Below are positions 46,817 through 55,498 of a stretch of DNA of 64,000 bases, piece after piece. Within the stretch, counting starts at the first letter, position 1. Every line of letters starts with the position of its first letter. Below the pieces are notes generated by a model. It searched no databases and had not been told where the DNA came from. It saw only the letters and a program-made list of their open reading frames with translations. A program made the translations under genes and the position numbers. Location: positions 558,001-622,000 of the forward strand of contig OZ244981.1 of assembly GCA_965223085.1 (NCBI GenBank), in the 5' to 3' direction. The stretch is from CBDCVO01 sp965223085 (GTDB lineage Bacteria > Pseudomonadota > Gammaproteobacteria > Ga0077536).

Positions 46817-48220
46817 TTAGATCGCGCGCGAGAACCCTCGCTTTGGAGTCGAACCCAGCGCTACCTGCGGAGGTAAGTAACGGTCAAACACCATGCAAAT
46901 GTTGCGGATCAAAAACCGCCCCTTATCGGTAACGCGAATTGTATCGAGTTCCAATTCTACGAGTTGCTCGCCCGTGAATTCTGCGAGTCTTTCCCACTGA
47001 TCCTTAAAGTAAGATTTGAAATCAATGCCGTGCCGCATTTCAAACGCTTTCACGTCCAGGCGAAAGTAGCACATCAGTGTGCGGATGGCATCGCGAACGA
47101 TGACATCATCATCGCTGAGAACCACGCCTTTCTCGATTGGCAGGCTATGCTCGTTTAGCGCCTGCGTGTACGTAGGCAGATCCTTGGCATTTTGACAATA
47201 CACGCCGTTTACGCTGCTGATGGCACTCACGCCGAGGCCGATTAGATCGCACTGTCCGTGAGTGCTGTAACCCTGAAAGTTGCGATGCAGGGTGCCGTTC
47301 TGTTGAGCTATTACAAGACTGTCGTTGGGTTTAGCGAAGTGATCCATGCCGATGTACTCATACCCAGCCTCGTCTAAGATTCCGATTGCGGTTTGTAACA
47401 AGACGAGCTTCGTCTCGGCGGTAGGAACATCATCACTAGCGATCTGACGCTGCGTTTTGAACCGTTGCGGTAAGTGTGCGTAGCTGTAGATGGACAGGCG
47501 ATCCGGATCTAGATCTAACACTCGATACAGGGTGTTGCGGAAACTATCAGGTGATTGCAACGGTAGCCCATAGATCAAATCCACGCTCACGGATCGAAAC
47601 CCAACAGCGCGCGCCGCATCGATTACCGCGGCTGTTTCGAGCTCGTTTTGCAAGCGGTTTACGGCTTTCTGCACGTTCGGATCGAAATCTTGAATGCCTA
47701 AGCTCACGCGATTCAAACCACAGCGCGATAGATGATGAATGCGCGCGGCATCAACCGTGCGCGGATCGATCTCGATCGAAAAATCGCGCTCGTTTCCGGC
47801 AGCGAGGTTAAAGTTACGATGCAACGCTTCGAAGATCACATCAAATTGATCGTCGGTGAAATAGGTAGGGGTGCCGCCGCCAAAGTGTAGCTGCACTACT
47901 TCGTGATTGTCTCCCAGTAAACGGCGATGCAGACTCATCTCTTTAATCAACTGTCCTAGGTAGGCCTCGGCGTGCTTACGGTTTTTAGTCACAATCTTGT
48001 TGCAAGCGCAGTAGTAGCAAACGGTGTCGCAGAAAGGCACGTGCATATACAGCGACAGGGGCGCCCTCAGCTTCGCGCCGAGTTGCCCGACTGCGGCGGC
48101 GTAGTGACGAGTGTCGAAAGCCTCGACGAATTGAAGCGCAGTTGGATACGACGTGTAACGGGGTCCCACAACGTCGTACTTTTTGATTAGCTCGGGATCG
48201 AATTGAATATGACGATGCAT
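46817..48220 (-). CDS. hemN: Oxygen-independent coproporphyrinogen III oxidase
   Basis: 467 residues from ATG 48220 (MHRHIQFDPELIKKYDVVGPRYTSYPTA is the usual HemN start; the frame is open for 26 more codons without family similarity). Radical-SAM cluster CDTVCYYCACNK gives CxxxCxxC plus the extra Cys of HemN; HFGGGTPTYF and SIEIDPRTV follow, and the C-terminal HemN domain (MDHFAKP, GLGVSAIS) is complete. It decarboxylates coproporphyrinogen III to protoporphyrinogen IX for haem under low oxygen. No FNR box is evident upstream. Confidence 0.95.
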   Translation of the reverse strand: MHRHIQFDPELIKKYDVVGPRYTSYPTALQFVEAFDTRHYAAAVGQLGAKLRAPLSLYMHVPFCDTVCYYCACNKIVTKNRKHAEAYLGQLIKEMSLHRRLLGDNHEVVQLHFGGGTPTYFTDDQFDVIFEALHRNFNLAAGNERDFSIEIDPRTVDAARIHHLSRCGLNRVSLGIQDFDPNVQKAVNRLQNELETAAVIDAARAVGFRSVSVDLIYGLPLQSPDSFRNTLYRVLDLDPDRLSIYSYAHLPQRFKTQRQIASDDVPTAETKLVLLQTAIGILDEAGYEYIGMDHFAKPNDSLVIAQQNGTLHRNFQGYSTHGQCDLIGLGVSAISSVNGVYCQNAKDLPTYTQALNEHSLPIEKGVVLSDDDVIVRDAIRTLMCYFRLDVKAFEMRHGIDFKSYFKDQWERLAEFTGEQLVELELDTIRVTDKGRFLIRNICMVFDRYLPPQVALGSTPKRGFSRAI

Positions 48221-48306
48221 TGGTGCCCCAATTATACATGCACGCTTGCCGTCTTCGGAACGACAAAGGAGCCGATCGCTGTCATACCGGGCCCACACTG
48301 GTGTGA

Positions 48307-48325
48307 TACCGGGTTTGACCCGGTA
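48307..48325. other. Short perfect palindrome upstream of hemN
   Basis: TACCGGG-TTTGA-CCCGGTA, a 7-bp stem with a 5-base loop, in the divergent region between hemN and the cytochrome/beta-propeller gene. A half copy (CATACCGGGCCC) precedes it at about 48283. It could be an operator or a REP-like unit. Confidence 0.4.
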
Positions 48326-48444
48326 CCCAATTAGCGTAAATCGCTGTGGGCCGTCCCTACGCAGCTAATTTCGTCACTGCTGTATCATTCGTGTCGATAA
48401 TACTGATGCGATCCGTTGAGGCCGGCGTGCGGATGAGGAAGAGA

Positions 48445-50064
48445 ATGAATAACCTAGCTCGTTACACACCGAAGCTCCTGCCGTGGTTAGCTGTGACGCT
48501 ATCTTTAACCGCCATGCATGCATCAACGGCGGCAAACCCGATACTGATCGGTACTGTTAGTGACGATAGCGGTCCCCGTGCTGGTGCACAGGTCACCGCT
48601 AAGCATCATGAATCGCGGATTGAAGTGACTACTTTTAGCGATCCACAAGGCCAGTATTCCTTATCTCTAGATGCAACAGGCGACTATGACGTTAGAGCCT
48701 CATGGTCAACCCAGGCGAGCGACCCCGTGATCGTGACGCTCGCGAACGACGCTCAGCGGCGATTGCACCTTAATTTGCAAGCAGACCCATACTATTTGGA
48801 CCGGGTAACGAGCGAACAGTGGCTGTCCTTGCTGCCGGACGGTGCAATGAAACGTGAATTCATTCTTAACTGCACATCTTGTCACGAGATCGACGCTGAT
48901 CGCATTCTTGTACACGGTAAACCACGTTCGCGCCAACAATGGGCAACTGCATTCGCGATGATGCGCTCCATCGATCAATATAGCCTGATACCGCCCGATT
49001 TTAACGATGCTACCTATATTGAATGGCTCACGAAAAACATTACCGAGAAAACTGCGGCCACCCTAGCACCGAAAACGCCGGCGAACGTTGATAAGCTCGC
49101 TACGATCCGGATCACAGAATATCCGTTACCGGACGCGGGTGAGTTGCCGCATGATTTAGTCGTGGGTCCCGATGGACGCATTTGGATCACCGCTTTTTTC
49201 ACTGATGTCATCTGGGCAATGGAACCGACTAGCGGTGATATCGAAACGTACAGCATCCGCCCGGCTAATGCTGCGGGGTGGGGTCAAGCACGCGCCTTGA
49301 TTTTCGATGATCAGAGCAATTTGTGGGTCGTTTTAGGCGGCACCCACGAGCTCGTTGCTTTGAACGTGGCCACTCGCGCCATTAAAACTTACAACATCGG
49401 AATGTATGCGCACAGCTTAGCGCGCGACAATAAAGGAAGAATTTGGTTCAACGATTACTTTGCCGAAAAAGAACGAATTGGGGTACTTGATCCCATCACG
49501 GAACAGGTTCGGCACATCGATATCCCCACGGTCGGTTTGACGAAACAAGAGGGTCTACCGCTACCCTACGGCCTGCAAATCGATAGCAGTGGGCGTCTCT
49601 ACAGTACCCAAATGGCGGCGAACACCATCGTAATGTATGACACGAATACCGCTGCCACAGAACTGCTCACAATGCCCACGGATAATACCGGCCCCCGGCG
49701 TCCCGCAATCGGTAAGAACGACATGCTGTGGGTACCGGAATGGAATACCGGCCATCTGTCTAGCTTCAATCCCCATAAACACAGCTTCAAACGTTACCGA
49801 CTAGCGTCTTCCACGCTCGGCGCCTACGATGCGGAATACGATCGAAGGTCCGGACACATCTGGGTAAGCGGCGCGCTTGCTTCCAGCATGGTCGTGTTTG
49901 ATCCAGACAGTGAGTCTGTGTTGGAAATACCGCTGCCCACCAACCCCGGCTATACCCGGCATTTAGCGGTCGACCCCAAGACGGGCGATCTGTGGTCGGC
50001 CTATTCATCCTTGCCAGCCGCAAAACCTAAAGTGGTGCGCATCGAACGATGTCGTAATTTGTGA
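48445..50064 (+). CDS. Secreted cytochrome c / Vgb-type beta-propeller fusion
   Basis: 539 residues from ATG 48445 (AGGA five bases before; ATG 48433 also possible). Signal peptide LLPWLAVTLSLTAMHASTAA; then a carboxypeptidase-regulatory-like beta-sandwich (ILIGTVSDDSGPRAGAQVTAK..FSDPQGQYSLSL, about 28-100); then a haem c site CTSCH at 143-147; then a virginiamycin-B-lyase/SMP-30-like propeller from about 215 (ITEYPLPDAGELPHDLVVGPDGRIWIT and six further repeats such as GLQIDSSGRLYST). Periplasmic. Probably a redox or lyase module acting on a secreted substrate; the exact reaction is unknown. Confidence 0.85.
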   Translation: MNNLARYTPKLLPWLAVTLSLTAMHASTAANPILIGTVSDDSGPRAGAQVTAKHHESRIEVTTFSDPQGQYSLSLDATGDYDVRASWSTQASDPVIVTLANDAQRRLHLNLQADPYYLDRVTSEQWLSLLPDGAMKREFILNCTSCHEIDADRILVHGKPRSRQQWATAFAMMRSIDQYSLIPPDFNDATYIEWLTKNITEKTAATLAPKTPANVDKLATIRITEYPLPDAGELPHDLVVGPDGRIWITAFFTDVIWAMEPTSGDIETYSIRPANAAGWGQARALIFDDQSNLWVVLGGTHELVALNVATRAIKTYNIGMYAHSLARDNKGRIWFNDYFAEKERIGVLDPITEQVRHIDIPTVGLTKQEGLPLPYGLQIDSSGRLYSTQMAANTIVMYDTNTAATELLTMPTDNTGPRRPAIGKNDMLWVPEWNTGHLSSFNPHKHSFKRYRLASSTLGAYDAEYDRRSGHIWVSGALASSMVVFDPDSESVLEIPLPTNPGYTRHLAVDPKTGDLWSAYSSLPAAKPKVVRIERCRNL

Positions 50065-50190
50065 ACACCTCAGGTTTCCGTCGGAAATTATTGGGTCGGC
50101 CGTTTAGATTTACTATCGATTCCATCTTAGCCATCGCGATATTGAAGCATCGGGGGCTGAACGCGGTATCGCCATGTCGTTTGCTCACGA

Positions 50191-51192
50191 TCAATGTTTG
50201 AAATGCGGCAACACCTCTTGTCCAATCAGGTCGACCGCCGCGTTGAAATCCGGCCCCAAGGGATGGCCAAAGGCCACGTGCGTCACGCCCGCCGCGGCCA
50301 TCGCTTCGATTTGCGGGATCACATCGTCCGGCGTGCCCGCAACGGCATGCTTGCTGACCGCGAGATCCGATACGTAACTGGCGCCGCGCTCGAAGTCGCC
50401 CGCGGCAGCGGCATCGCGGACCCGCTGCACTTCTTTGGTCGGCACGCCAGACACCTCAGTCATCGGATAAAGATATGGCAAGTAAACGGCGAGCACACGA
50501 CGTGCGGCCGCGATCGCCGCTTCGCGATCGACCGAAATCGCGGACAAAGGCCCCGCGCAAATGCCGCACTCGGTCGGGTCGCGGCCAACGCGTTTCGCAC
50601 CGATGTCGATGTTCTCGCGCACGATGCGCACATAGTTTGGATCCCACATGCCATCCGACTTGGTCTCAAACGCGACCTCGCCCGCGAGCTGACACATTTT
50701 CGCACCCCAGGTGCCGATAAATATGGGTACGTCGTCGCGATACGGTTTGAAGCGAAAAAACAATTCCTCGGTCGCGGTAAAACACTCGCCGTTGAAAGGC
50801 GCGCGCTCGCCACGCAGCAACCGGCGTATCAGTTCGATCGCTTCGCGGACCATCGTGATCGGCTTAGCTTGCTTTTCGATGCCGAGAAACTCAAAAAATG
50901 CACCGCGCGCGATACCGAGCACGGCACGGCCCTGTGTCAGCTCGTCCAGCTCCGCCAAATTGCCGGCATGGTAGGCGGGGTGCACGACTTGCGGTGTGAC
51001 GATGCCCGGCCCGATCTCGAGCCGCTCGGTGTGTTCGCCGATCAGCGTCAGAATCGGCCAGGTCGGCTTGAACATCAGATCGTCGTAGACGTGCAGTGAA
51101 TCGAAACCGTAACCCTCGATTTTTTGGGCCATGTCGATGTATTGGCGCAGTAGATAGCTGCCCTGCATGCCGATGCTGAATTTAAGTGCCAT
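50191..51192 (-). CDS. LLM-class oxidoreductase (methylene-H4MPT-reductase-like)
   Basis: 333 residues from ATG 51192 (MALKFSIGMQG is the family-like start; an ATG four codons earlier exists). Motifs: YGFDSLHVYDDLMFKPTWPILTLI, LEIGPGIVTPQVVHPAYHAGNLAELDELTQGRAVLGIARG, IFIGTWGAKMCQLAGEVA, CGICAGPLSAIS and AGTPDDVIPQIEAMAAAGVTHVAFGHPLGPD. This order fits F420-dependent Mer-like members. The opposite strand has a long open frame over the same DNA, a codon-bias shadow. Convergent with the cytochrome/propeller gene. Confidence 0.9.
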   Translation of the reverse strand: MALKFSIGMQGSYLLRQYIDMAQKIEGYGFDSLHVYDDLMFKPTWPILTLIGEHTERLEIGPGIVTPQVVHPAYHAGNLAELDELTQGRAVLGIARGAFFEFLGIEKQAKPITMVREAIELIRRLLRGERAPFNGECFTATEELFFRFKPYRDDVPIFIGTWGAKMCQLAGEVAFETKSDGMWDPNYVRIVRENIDIGAKRVGRDPTECGICAGPLSAISVDREAAIAAARRVLAVYLPYLYPMTEVSGVPTKEVQRVRDAAAAGDFERGASYVSDLAVSKHAVAGTPDDVIPQIEAMAAAGVTHVAFGHPLGPDFNAAVDLIGQEVLPHFKH

Positions 51193-51562
51193 GCGTTCGC
51201 CCATACCGCAGTATTTGAATCATTAAAGCGCGCAACGATCCTAGCCTGGTCCGAGCCTGCAGACCACTGGATTCGGGCGCCGAATTTGACCATGTGGGCA
51301 CCTGTATGCGCGATTCGCTAATACCAATTCTATAACGCTAAGCCTCGGGTCCGCTTAAACGCCCGCGTCTTGCAAGTAACCAGCGTCACGCAATGATGTT
51401 CACATGATAAAGTTAACATGGCGATATCCATCGACACATCAGGCTTTGACGCGAGCAAGCGAGCGGCGAAATCGCCGACGTTTTCTTGCCCAGGACATGG
51501 CGGGCTGCGGTCGCCGAGGTGACCTTATCCTGAGAACACGAATCAGCAGGTGTGCGGCGAGC

Positions 51563-53671
51563 GTGAGGCAATCAACGCAGAAGTTCAGAACGACCTGCCG
51601 TGCCTGCGGCCACGGTGGTTGCGGCGTATTCGTTGCCGTCGAGAACGGGCGCGTCACCGCGGTCAGCGGCGATCGCGAGCATCCGATCAGCAAAGGTTAC
51701 TGCTGCAAGAAAGCGCATGCGGCGGTTGAGATGCAGTACCATCCGGATCGTTTGAAGTACCCCAGGCGACGCGTCGCTGAGCGGGGTGCGGGTAAATGGG
51801 AGCGTCTGTGCTGGGATGATGCGCTGACTTATGTGGCTGAGCGACTCAACGCGATCAAGGCCGAGTCGGGTGCGGAGTCTGTGATTTTCGGTCACGGTAC
51901 TGGCCGAGATTTCCACCGTTTTGTCTACCGCGTAGCAAATCTCTTTGGCACACCCAACGTGCTCACGCCCGGGCATATGTGCTACCTGCCGCGCGTTGCT
52001 ATTTCGAAAGTACTCGGTATGGACATACCAATGGTGGACTACGAGAGTCGACCCAAGTGCGTGCTGAACTGGGGCAGCAATCACCTAATTTCGAATCCAG
52101 ACGAAAACAAAGGCATTAACCTGGCGCAGGCCCTCCGCGACGGTGCGAAAATGATCGTCGTCGATCCGCGTCGCAACCAACTCGCCAGGCGCGCCGATAT
52201 ATTCCTGCAGATTCGGCCAGCCACCGATGTCGTGCTCGCCATGGGCATGATGCGTGTGATCGTCGCGGAAGATCTGTACGACCACGAGTTTGTCGACAAT
52301 CACACGACCGGTTTTCAAGCGTTCTGCGAGCGCCTCGAGAAATTCACCCCGGAGTACGTCGAGAACATCACCTGGGTGCCGAAAGAGCACATGGTCGAGG
52401 CCGCGAGATTGTATGCGACCACCAAACCGGCCGCGCTGCAATGGGGTGTCGGCGTCGAACAAAACATCAACTGCGTGGATGCGGATCGGGCACTCATTTA
52501 CTTGGTTGCGCTGACGGGCAATCTCGACGCGCCCGGTGGGAACGTGATTTTCGGCCTGCCGCCCGGCCTGCCCCGTGCTGAATTTTCCTTATTCGATCGC
52601 CTGCCCGAGGCGCAACGCGCGAAAATGCTCGGCGGCGATCGCTACAGGCTGGGCGCGTTGATCAATCGCATCACGCCACACGTTCTCTGGGACGCTATCG
52701 AGACCGGTAAACCTTACCCGGTACGCGGTCTGGTCGTGTTTGCCAGCAATACGCTCATGGCACGCGAAAACGCCGGACGCGTGTACGAGGCGTTAAAAAA
52801 ACTCGAGTTTCTCGTTACCACCGACATCTTCCCTACGCCAACGACCGAGTTAGCCGACGTCGTGCTACCGGCGGCGACGTGGTTCGAGCACAACAACATC
52901 GCGGATTATTGGAAAGTTCATGGCTATGTGTTTCCGCGGGTGCAGATCGTAGCACCGGAAGCCGAAGCGCGCGCCGACCATATCATTCTGAACGAGCTCG
53001 GTCGAAAACTTAGTTTCGAAGAAGCGTTTTGGGAAAACTACGAAGACTCACTCGACTTCATTCTCGAACGCACCGGCATGACGTGGCAAGAGTTCAAGGA
53101 AAAACCCTTTCTGCGCACGGCGCCGGAATTCTACAAGTTCAAGCGTAACGGCTTCGCTACCGCGTCTGGGAAACTCGATTTCTGGATCCCCCAGTACGCC
53201 GAGTGGGGCTACGATCCGCTGCCCGATTTTGTCGAACCCCCCGAGAGCCCGGCGCGGGAGAAAGAATTTGTCGAGCAATACCCGCTGATCTTGATCACGG
53301 GTCACCGGATCTTCAACTTCTTCGGCTCCGAACATCGTCAAACCGGTGGGCTGCGACGTACGCACCCCGATCCGCTGATTGAGATCCATTCGCAAACCGC
53401 GGCCAAATACGAGATCAACGACGGCGACTGGGTATTCGTCAGCACACCCAGAGGCCGGGTGAAACTCCGTGCCGAAATCGACGATTCGGTAGACCCACGC
53501 GTGGTCAGCGCGGAATTCGGCTGGTGGTTCCCCGAGCGTCGCACGCCCGACTTCGGGTGGAACGAATCCAACATCAACATGGTCACCGATGACGGCCCCC
53601 CATTAGGCCCGGGCATGGGCGCCACCAACTTGAAAGGCCTCATGTGTAGAATCGAGCGCGTAGCGGCGTAG
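51563..53671 (+). CDS. Molybdopterin oxidoreductase, DMSO-reductase family
   Basis: About 702 residues from GTG 51563, the nearest start before the [4Fe-4S] ligands; the open frame reaches ATG 51404 but those 53 residues look non-family. Cluster motif TCRACGHGGCGVFV..GYCCKKA (CxxCxxxC plus distal Cys). Then bis-MGD binding regions: VLNWGSNHLISNP, MIVVDPRRNQLARRADIFLQIRPATDVVLAMGMM, WGVGVEQNIN, LPAATWFEHNN, LILITGHRIFNFFGSEHRQTGGLR, and C-terminal GDWVFVSTPRGRVKLRAEI. No Tat signal, so probably cytoplasmic. No small subunit follows; eight bases on is a dead CoxL-type gene. Confidence 0.9.
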   Translation: MRQSTQKFRTTCRACGHGGCGVFVAVENGRVTAVSGDREHPISKGYCCKKAHAAVEMQYHPDRLKYPRRRVAERGAGKWERLCWDDALTYVAERLNAIKAESGAESVIFGHGTGRDFHRFVYRVANLFGTPNVLTPGHMCYLPRVAISKVLGMDIPMVDYESRPKCVLNWGSNHLISNPDENKGINLAQALRDGAKMIVVDPRRNQLARRADIFLQIRPATDVVLAMGMMRVIVAEDLYDHEFVDNHTTGFQAFCERLEKFTPEYVENITWVPKEHMVEAARLYATTKPAALQWGVGVEQNINCVDADRALIYLVALTGNLDAPGGNVIFGLPPGLPRAEFSLFDRLPEAQRAKMLGGDRYRLGALINRITPHVLWDAIETGKPYPVRGLVVFASNTLMARENAGRVYEALKKLEFLVTTDIFPTPTTELADVVLPAATWFEHNNIADYWKVHGYVFPRVQIVAPEAEARADHIILNELGRKLSFEEAFWENYEDSLDFILERTGMTWQEFKEKPFLRTAPEFYKFKRNGFATASGKLDFWIPQYAEWGYDPLPDFVEPPESPAREKEFVEQYPLILITGHRIFNFFGSEHRQTGGLRRTHPDPLIEIHSQTAAKYEINDGDWVFVSTPRGRVKLRAEIDDSVDPRVVSAEFGWWFPERRTPDFGWNESNINMVTDDGPPLGPGMGATNLKGLMCRIERVAA

Positions 53672-53679
53672 GGAGCAAA

Positions 53680-54210
53680 ATGCGCACCATCGGCCAAGTG
53701 ACCAACAATATCGATACCCTGGATAAAGTGACCGGCGGCCAAGGCTACGTCGTGAACCTCAAACCACCGGGCATGCTACACGCGTGCTTGGTCCGCAGCC
53801 CCTATCCGCACGCACGCCTCGTCAGCATCGACACCGCCGCCGCTGAAGCCTTGCCAGGGGTAAAGGCCGTGCTGACGCCCGACGAGGTCCAACAAAAATC
53901 TACACGCCCGTCTATTTCGTACCGACGCTGACGTCTAGCGTCGTGCAAGATATGCTCGTGCTGAGCGATCACGTTCGTTACACCGGACAACCCATCGCGG
54001 CGGTAGCAGCAACCAGTAGTGAAATCGCGATTCGCGCGCTTGAGCTTATTGAAGTCGAGTATGAACAACTCGACACGGTGTTCGACCCGCTCGAAGCGAT
54101 TAAGGACGGCGCCGTACAGATCCACGCTAGCGCCCGGAAATATTGCCAAGAACGCTTCGCTATCTGTCGGAGACTTGGAAGCCGGTTTTGCTGCCACCTC
54201 TCAGCGCGCT
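53680..54210 (+). pseudogene. CoxL/XdhA-type molybdenum hydroxylase large subunit, N-terminal remnant
   Basis: ATG 53680 (GTAGGGAGCAAA ahead): VTNNIDTLDKVTGGQGYVVNLKPPGMLHACLVRSPYPHARLVSIDTAAAEALPGVKAVLTPDEV, the typical start of aldehyde/xanthine/CO dehydrogenase large subunits. A frameshift near 53900 leads to YTPVYFVPTLTSSVVQDMLVLSDHVRYTGQPIAAVAATS, and another near 54145 to NIAKNASLSVGDLEAGF. The gene ends there, where integron-like cassettes begin. The roughly 600 C-terminal residues with the Mo site are lost. Confidence 0.85.
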
Positions 54211-54311
54211 TTTCCAGAGTGCAGGTATTTTCACTCCTCCAAAGCGCGCTGTAATGAGCAGCTGAGCACGACGTTAGATGCTCTCTTCGGCATCGCTCTC
54301 CACACTTGATA

Positions 54312-54343
54312 TACCATATAAGCTATATATACTATTTATGGTA
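54312..54343 (+). promoter_or_regulatory. Palindromic operator/promoter of the toxin-antitoxin pair
   Basis: TACCATA (54312-54318) and its complement TATGGTA (54337-54343) flank an AT-rich core (TAAGCTATATATACTATT) that holds TATA-like -10 sequences. The right arm overlaps the toxin's ATG. Autorepression by the antitoxin or toxin-antitoxin complex at such sites is usual for this class. Confidence 0.6.
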
Positions 54344-54627
54344 TGTGGCAGGTACTTGAGCACCGCCGCGTCGTGAGACGCTTGGCCAAATTGCCTGTCG
54401 AGGTCTTAAAACGCTACGAGAAATGGAAAGATATCGTGGTTATTTCCGGGCCGCAGGGGCTTCGTCTCATTAAAGGTTTTAATGATGAGGCGCTGCGTGG
54501 TGAATGGAAAGGTCACCGATCTTCCCGACTGGTGATCCAGTACCGCGTTATTTATGAGATCGAAGGTGAGAAATTCGTGGTGAAGGCCATCGACCTCACT
54601 GCACATGACTATCGGAGTAAGAGCTAA
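54343..54627 (+). CDS. RelE/HigB-like mRNA-interferase toxin
   Basis: 94 residues, ATG 54343. WQVLEHRRVVRRLAKLPVEVLKRYEKWKDIV, then GLRLIKGFNDEALRGEWKGHRSSRLVIQYRVIYEIEGEKFVVKAIDLTAHDYRS. The order (helix pair, LKGFHDE-like loop, RS.RL..qYRviY, final HDY) is that of the RelE/YoeB/HigB fold, which cleaves mRNA in ribosomes. The final Arg/His/Tyr residues are the catalytic type. Stop TAA overlaps the antitoxin ATG (TAATG). Toxin-first order is that of HigBA. First gene of cassette 1. Confidence 0.85.
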   Translation: MWQVLEHRRVVRRLAKLPVEVLKRYEKWKDIVVISGPQGLRLIKGFNDEALRGEWKGHRSSRLVIQYRVIYEIEGEKFVVKAIDLTAHDYRSKS

Positions 54628-54887
54628 TGAGCGAATTCCGCAAAGCTAAGCGCATGATTGAAGTGACGCCGGGCGAATCCGTAAAGATACTTCGTGAGCT
54701 GCAGGAATTGAGCCAGAACGAATTGGCAGAGCTAAGCAGCATACCGCAATCGACGATCTCGGCGATCGAGAACGATCGAGTTCGTTTAGGTGTAGAGCGC
54801 TCAAAGGTGCTGGCTAGGGCTTTGAGTTGCCATCCGGCCGTACTGGTTTTCCCTGGCTGGGATGTTGGCGTTGAGTCGGCCGCCTAA
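54627..54887 (+). CDS. XRE-type antitoxin (HigA-like)
   Basis: 86 residues. Helix-turn-helix LRELQELSQNELAELSSIPQSTISAIENDRVRLGVERSKVLARAL, the standard XRE domain of HigA/MqsA-type antitoxins, with VFPGWDV at the C-terminus. Overlaps the toxin stop by one base and has no separate promoter. Its stop (TAA 54885-54887) lies inside the inverse core GCCTAAC of attC1, as is usual for cassettes. Confidence 0.88.
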   Translation: MSEFRKAKRMIEVTPGESVKILRELQELSQNELAELSSIPQSTISAIENDRVRLGVERSKVLARALSCHPAVLVFPGWDVGVESAA

Positions 54888-54980
54888 CCAGCGAATGCAG
54901 TGGACCTCCTTACCCGGCGCGGCCTTTGCTTGCGCAAAGGCCGCGCCGGCTTACGTCGGCCACTGATTCGGGCGTTGGGC
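54882..54980 (+). other. attC recombination site 1
   Basis: 99 bp from GCCTAAC (54882) to GTTGGGC (54974-54980), which are complementary cores. Between them lies CCGGCGCGGCCTTTGC-TT-GCGCAAAGGCCGCGCCGG, a nearly perfect 16-bp stem. Size and architecture fit an attC hairpin. Confidence 0.75.
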
Positions 54981-54984
54981 GGCG

Positions 54985-55278
54985 GTGGCAGTGCGTTCCG
55001 AAGACATCAACGCTGCAATAGAACGACTGCTAGGAACGAGCCACTGGATTACTCGAGCACACCGCGCTGAGGTAGAGGCCGAGTTTCCCGCTGAAGTCAT
55101 GGAAACGGTGAGGGAGATGCTCGAGTTCTCATGCTCGCCTTCAGAGACCTGGACGACAGCTTCGTCGCTTTCGGAGGCCGCGAAGCAGATCGAGCCGCGG
55201 ATCCGATCCAGCTATCCGGCACTTTCCGATCGATCGGTCCAGCTCTTGCTCAGCTATGCCTGCTTCTCGTGGAGATAA
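54985..55278 (+). CDS. Cassette protein of unknown function
   Basis: 97 residues starting GTG 54985, five bases after the attC1 core. MAVRSEDINAAIERLLGTSHWITRAHRAEVEAEFPAEVMETVREMLEFSCS..SETWTTASSLSEAAKQIEPRIRSSYPALSDRSVQLLLSYACFSWR. Soluble, mostly helical, acidic; three Trp and two Cys. I do not recognise it. It fills cassette 2 in the correct orientation, and lack of a family is common for cassette proteins. Confidence 0.6.
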   Translation: MAVRSEDINAAIERLLGTSHWITRAHRAEVEAEFPAEVMETVREMLEFSCSPSETWTTASSLSEAAKQIEPRIRSSYPALSDRSVQLLLSYACFSWR

Positions 55279-55374
55279 GCAGTATCCGGCCGTTCTCGAG
55301 CGTTCGACCGCCGCCAGGGCGGCGGCGACCAGCGTTGAATCACCAGTGTTGCACTTACTTCTTGAATCCGCGCG

Positions 55375-55484
55375 TCATAACAAAACGCTGCAACGGACGC
55401 CTTTCCGCAGCCCGTTTTGGGAATGCTTTGCATGATATTCCCAAAACGGTCCACTCCAAGGCGCCGCCGAGCTTAGCGTTAGAT
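55375..55484 (+). other. attC recombination site 2
   Basis: About 110 bp from TCATAAC (55375, imperfect inverse core) to GTTAGAT (55478-55484). Outer arms AACGCTGCAACGGACGCC and GGCGCCGCCGAGCTTAGCGTT pair imperfectly. The inner stem CCCGTTTTGGGAAT / ATTCCCAAAACGG is long and strong. Layout is that of an attC. Confidence 0.7.
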
Positions 55485-55498
55485 GTCAGGGACACGCT

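Noticed and set aside
50194..51099. 301-residue open frame on the plus strand opposite the LLM oxidoreductase
   Set aside because: It has no recognisable domain, is rich in Arg and His, and lies wholly over a well-supported minus-strand gene, as expected from GC codon bias.
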